Assembly (NCBI GenBank): GCA_013041945.1
Contig: JABDRC010000111.1
Span: 1 to 6,286 of the forward strand
DNA length: 6,286 nucleotides
Reading direction: 5' to 3'
Source of the DNA: Halobacteria archaeon
GTDB taxonomy: Bacteria > Pseudomonadota > Gammaproteobacteria > UBA9214
Positions 3,692-6,286 of this stretch are shown here, piece after piece. The translations under genes were made by a program, and so were the position numbers. The stretch's first letter is position 1. Each line of letters starts with the position of its first letter. The notes beneath the pieces were generated by a model that was not told the DNA's origin, ran no database searches, and saw only the letters and a list, made by a program, of their open reading frames with translations.

Positions 3692-6286
3692 TCAGCGAAG
3701 TTCGGCCACATGGGACGCACCCCTCTCCTGTTTTGCGTACTGCGCCGGGACCAGTTGCGCCAGTGCCTGCAGGCTCTTGTCGATCCAGGCATCGTAGTGC
3801 CCCGCCTCGACACGTGCCGCATTGGTCTCATGCAGGGTGATGGCCTGCTCCTCGAACGGATAGGCCTGGTCTTCCAGCAGGATGTCGTACTGTTCCAGTG
3901 CCTCGGCATCGAGGTTCTTCGGCCGTTCCGACTGCATCAGTGCGGCGGCCAGATGGCTGTAGATTTCAGCTGTGTAGAACGCAGCCGCAGTCGTGACCCC
4001 GGCCACCTCGTAGGACGCGGCCTGTTCGAACTGCTGCAGTGCCTCCTGCATCAGGCGCTTCTTGGTCTCGAGTGTTTTCTTCAGCGGCAATGTAATCCGT
4101 GCGCCTTTATAGCGGGCATACTGCACACGTGCCAGCGTCAGCTGGGCGTTGGCGGCCAGGTAACGTGTCCGGTCGGTGCGGTTACTGCCCGCCTTGCGGT
4201 TCGTTGTGATGATATCTGCAAGCCAGCGATGATATTCGCCGGTAGCGCCTGCGGATTTGTGTTGCTCCGCAATCCGGTGGCGTGCCTCGATCGCCGGCTC
4301 AAAAGGCTGCGGGAACTGGTGGATGTACTCGCTGTACATGCCGTTTGATTGCGCAGGCCGGTCCGCGCGGGTATACAGTTCGGCAGCCTGCCACAGGGCA
4401 TCCCTGCGCAGCCCCGCATCCGTATGCTCGCGGCCGATGCGTTCGAATTCGGTGGCTGCCTGCAACGGTCGATCGCCGGACAGGTAGGCCGTTGCAAGAC
4501 GGCGCGTGACCTCGCCCTGGCGCGGATCATCGGGGAATGCAGTGCGGAACTGCTCGAGCATGCCGGTGGCGGCCTGCCAGTCCTGCAACTGCAACAGGCC
4601 GGCTGCAGCGTCATATTCTGCGGTCGCGATAATGCTGGCGCCGGGAGCAGCACCACGCACACGCCGAAAATGTCCGACGGCGGCGGACATGTCTCCGGCG
4701 CTTTGCGCAGCTTCACCCTGTTTGTAGATAGAGGCAGCAAGTCTCTCAATAAGTTCATGTTTGCTCTTGTCTTCGGACGCGGTACGCGTCAGCACCTGCT
4801 GATAGGCCTGCTCGGCATGCAGGTAATCCTCGAGGTCGAAATAGGCATGCGCCTGGACTGTCCAGCTAACCCGCTGCTGGGTGGTCGTGGCGGCCTCGTT
4901 GTCGATCACGGCCTGGGCAACCTCGATGGCGCGCTGATTGTGATGGATAGCGAGCAGCTGCTCGGCGGAGCGGGTCATGACGGCCAGGGACTGCGTATGC
5001 TCCGGAAAACTCGTTGCGAAGCGTAAAGCGTTTTCGATCGACTGCTCGTGCCACGTCTGTTTCGCTGCGCTCTCCAGCGTTGCCTCATGCTTGTTGCGTG
5101 CCAGTACCGAGGCATAGCCGGAATCGGCTGCCTTTTCATGTGTATCGTAGTTATAGGCCGTGATGACGTATTCTTCGGCCGCCGTCGCGTACTGACCCGA
5201 CTCAAACAGCAACTCCGCCAGCAGGAAATTCATATCCGGTGCGGCCTTGTCCTGCGGGAAGGAACCCAGGAAACTGCGATACCAGTGTGCTGCCTCGGCG
5301 TAGTCGGCCGGTTTGCGGTGTTTTTGCGCCAGTGCATGGTAATGCCGCGACAGGTCGGTCATGGTGACCTTCAGGAAGCCCATTACCTGTTCCGATTCCG
5401 CCGGATCATGATGCTGCCAGTAATCGCTCTGCAGGTTGTAGCGCTCCACAAAGTCCTTCTTGCCCTGCAGCACCAGCGTGGGGAACTTGCCCTGACGGTA
5501 GGTCTCGATCACACGCATCTGGAAGGCCGGTGCCTGTGCGTGGTAAGGATTCTGTTCGACGAAGGCGTTGAACGTTTCGGCGGCATCATTGAAACGTTCC
5601 TTGCCGAGATAGAGCAGACCCAGCCGGTCGTAGACAATGTCCTCGTAGGGGCGTCCGCCCTTCCCGGTGAAATAGTCGGCAACGCTCGCCGCGCCGTGCT
5701 CGTACGAGAAGCTCAGGCTGATGACACGCAGGGTATCATTGACACGCTCGCGTTCAGCACGTGACAGTTTTGTCAGTCGCTCGTCACCGCTCAGCGTGCT
5801 GTCGATTTTCAGGTCCAGCAAGGCAGTGAAGGCATCCAGGCCCTCGGTAAACATGCCCTGCTTGAAATAGCTCCAGCCCAGCTTGTACAGCGCCTGCTCA
5901 TGGAACGGGCTGTCCTTGCCCGCATCTACCACAGCCTGATAGGAGTTTTCCGCGGCGCGGTATTTTTTCTGCACAAACAGGATCTCGCCACGGCGAAAGC
6001 GTGCTTCAAGCCAGTGCTTGCTGTCGGGATATTCGCGCACCATTCTGGCCAGCGTGGCGAGTGACTTGTCCGGCTCGCCACCGAGTTCATAGGCGCGAGC
6101 CAGCTGGTAGAGAACAGAATCGTTGTTCTCGCGCTGTGGATAGTTCTTCAGGACCTTCCGATAGAGTGTGATGGAATCCTGTACCTGCTGTGGATACAGC
6201 GATACGGCCCTGTCGGTATCGAAATCGGCCTGCGGCAGGACCTCGGCCTCGAGATTGATGTCGGCAAGCCGGCGCATGGCATGCGG
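3692..6286 (-). CDS. large TPR-repeat protein, 5' end cut by window
   Basis: 864 codons are visible. The frame stays open to the right edge, with three codons ahead of the Met at 6277, so that Met is probably internal and the true start with any signal peptide lies outside. Counting from that Met, an N-terminal TPR block spans about 30-155 (DSVLYQLARAYELGGEPDKS; EARFRRGEILFVQKKYRAAE; QALYKLGWSYFKQGMFTEGL). More repeats follow at about 212-260 (YDRLGLLYLGKERFNDAAET), 325-375, 470-500, 520-620 and 740-815. The protein is a helical solenoid made for protein-protein contacts. No cysteine occurs in the visible part, which fits a periplasmic or outer-membrane location. The C-terminus (ILLEDQAYPFEEQAITLHE, then YDAWIDKSLQALAQL and PAQYAK) matches what I recall of large TPR proteins in gammaproteobacterial AgmX/ExbB/ExbD clusters. 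It ends four bases before the lipoprotein start, so the two are likely co-translated. Class confident, function inferred from neighbours. Confidence 0.9.
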   Translation of the reverse strand, partial: PHAMRRLADINLEAEVLPQADFDTDRAVSLYPQQVQDSITLYRKVLKNYPQRENNDSVLYQLARAYELGGEPDKSLATLARMVREYPDSKHWLEARFRRGEILFVQKKYRAAENSYQAVVDAGKDSPFHEQALYKLGWSYFKQGMFTEGLDAFTALLDLKIDSTLSGDERLTKLSRAERERVNDTLRVISLSFSYEHGAASVADYFTGKGGRPYEDIVYDRLGLLYLGKERFNDAAETFNAFVEQNPYHAQAPAFQMRVIETYRQGKFPTLVLQGKKDFVERYNLQSDYWQHHDPAESEQVMGFLKVTMTDLSRHYHALAQKHRKPADYAEAAHWYRSFLGSFPQDKAAPDMNFLLAELLFESGQYATAAEEYVITAYNYDTHEKAADSGYASVLARNKHEATLESAAKQTWHEQSIENALRFATSFPEHTQSLAVMTRSAEQLLAIHHNQRAIEVAQAVIDNEAATTTQQRVSWTVQAHAYFDLEDYLHAEQAYQQVLTRTASEDKSKHELIERLAASIYKQGEAAQSAGDMSAAVGHFRRVRGAAPGASIIATAEYDAAAGLLQLQDWQAATGMLEQFRTAFPDDPRQGEVTRRLATAYLSGDRPLQAATEFERIGREHTDAGLRRDALWQAAELYTRADRPAQSNGMYSEYIHQFPQPFEPAIEARHRIAEQHKSAGATGEYHRWLADIITTNRKAGSNRTDRTRYLAANAQLTLARVQYARYKGARITLPLKKTLETKKRLMQEALQQFEQAASYEVAGVTTAAAFYTAEIYSHLAAALMQSERPKNLDAEALEQYDILLEDQAYPFEEQAITLHETNAARVEAGHYDAWIDKSLQALAQLVPAQYAKQERGASHVAELR
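3720..3729 (-). promoter_or_regulatory. purine-rich ribosome site ahead of an alternative lipoprotein start
   Basis: AGGAGAGGGG on the minus strand ends eight bases before an ATG at 3711, in frame with and 24 bases upstream of the preferred lipoprotein start at 3687. It lies inside the final codons of the large TPR gene. Ribosomes may load here and start at 3711, or the site may help reinitiation at 3687. Confidence 0.4.

Noticed and set aside
3688..3909. Upstream extension of the TPR lipoprotein frame to an ATG at 3909
   Set aside because: The extra residues are Arg-rich and low in hydrophobics, overlap the coding end of the large TPR gene, and would bury the lipoprotein signal inside the protein.
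3545..4348. A 267-residue open frame on the plus strand, and a similar one at 5048-5764
   Set aside because: Both lie opposite the large TPR gene in GC-rich sequence where long antisense frames are common. The minus-strand frame has clear TPR repeats; these have no family features.
6275..6277. ATG at 6277 as the true start of the large TPR protein
   Set aside because: The frame stays open to the window edge, no ribosome site can be judged, and the first residues look like the middle of a repeat rather than a signal peptide. The gene is treated as 5'-partial.
1..6286. CRISPR array, tRNA, insertion sequence, phage or toxin-antitoxin genes
   Set aside because: I saw no regularly spaced direct repeats, tRNA-like fold, transposase or phage motifs. 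Apart from the REPIN-like element, the window looks like an ordinary chromosomal operon.

Overview
The window holds seven genes, all transcribed leftward (minus strand) and packed like one operon. Order of transcription is right to left. Codon choice is GC-rich, the genes are tightly overlapped, and a palindromic element resembles the REP sequences of Pseudomonas and its relatives. Together these suggest a chromosomal segment of a non-enteric gammaproteobacterium; that placement is inference. The outermost genes are cut by the window edges: the first lacks its 5' end on the right, and the last lacks only a few 3' codons on the left. There is no gene-free stretch longer than about 115 bases, and I see no tRNA, rRNA, CRISPR array, insertion sequence or attachment site.

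Right part (2708-6286): a very large TPR-repeat protein without any cysteine, 5'-truncated; a 210-residue TPR lipoprotein with a clear lipobox; and a small exported protein of unknown function. These look like periplasmic or outer-membrane scaffold parts. The N-terminal coding region of the small protein contains a 64-base paired inverted repeat that looks like a REPIN (two REP sequences facing each other).

Left part (1-2593): after a 114-base gap come a TolQ/ExbB/MotA-type proton-channel protein, two different ExbD/TolR-type stator proteins, and a TonB-like protein with a Pro/Lys-rich periplasmic arm and an AgmX/PglI-type C-terminal domain. Start and stop codons overlap at each junction (ATGA, ATGA, TGATG), which points to translational coupling.

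Taken together, this is a proton-motive-force-driven envelope machine of the Tol/Ton/Agl-Glt class. An inner-membrane motor (one ExbB, two ExbDs) would energise a periplasm-spanning TonB-like arm acting on TPR-rich outer partners. The gene set resembles the AglRQS motor plus GltE/GltG/GltJ parts of the Myxococcus gliding machinery, but in a compact form. Such clusters are known in non-gliding gammaproteobacteria, and their role there is poorly defined as far as I know. The points most worth attention are the Asp-to-Asn change at the proton-carrying position of one ExbD, the missing Glu in the channel helix of the ExbB, and the REPIN inside a signal-peptide coding region.
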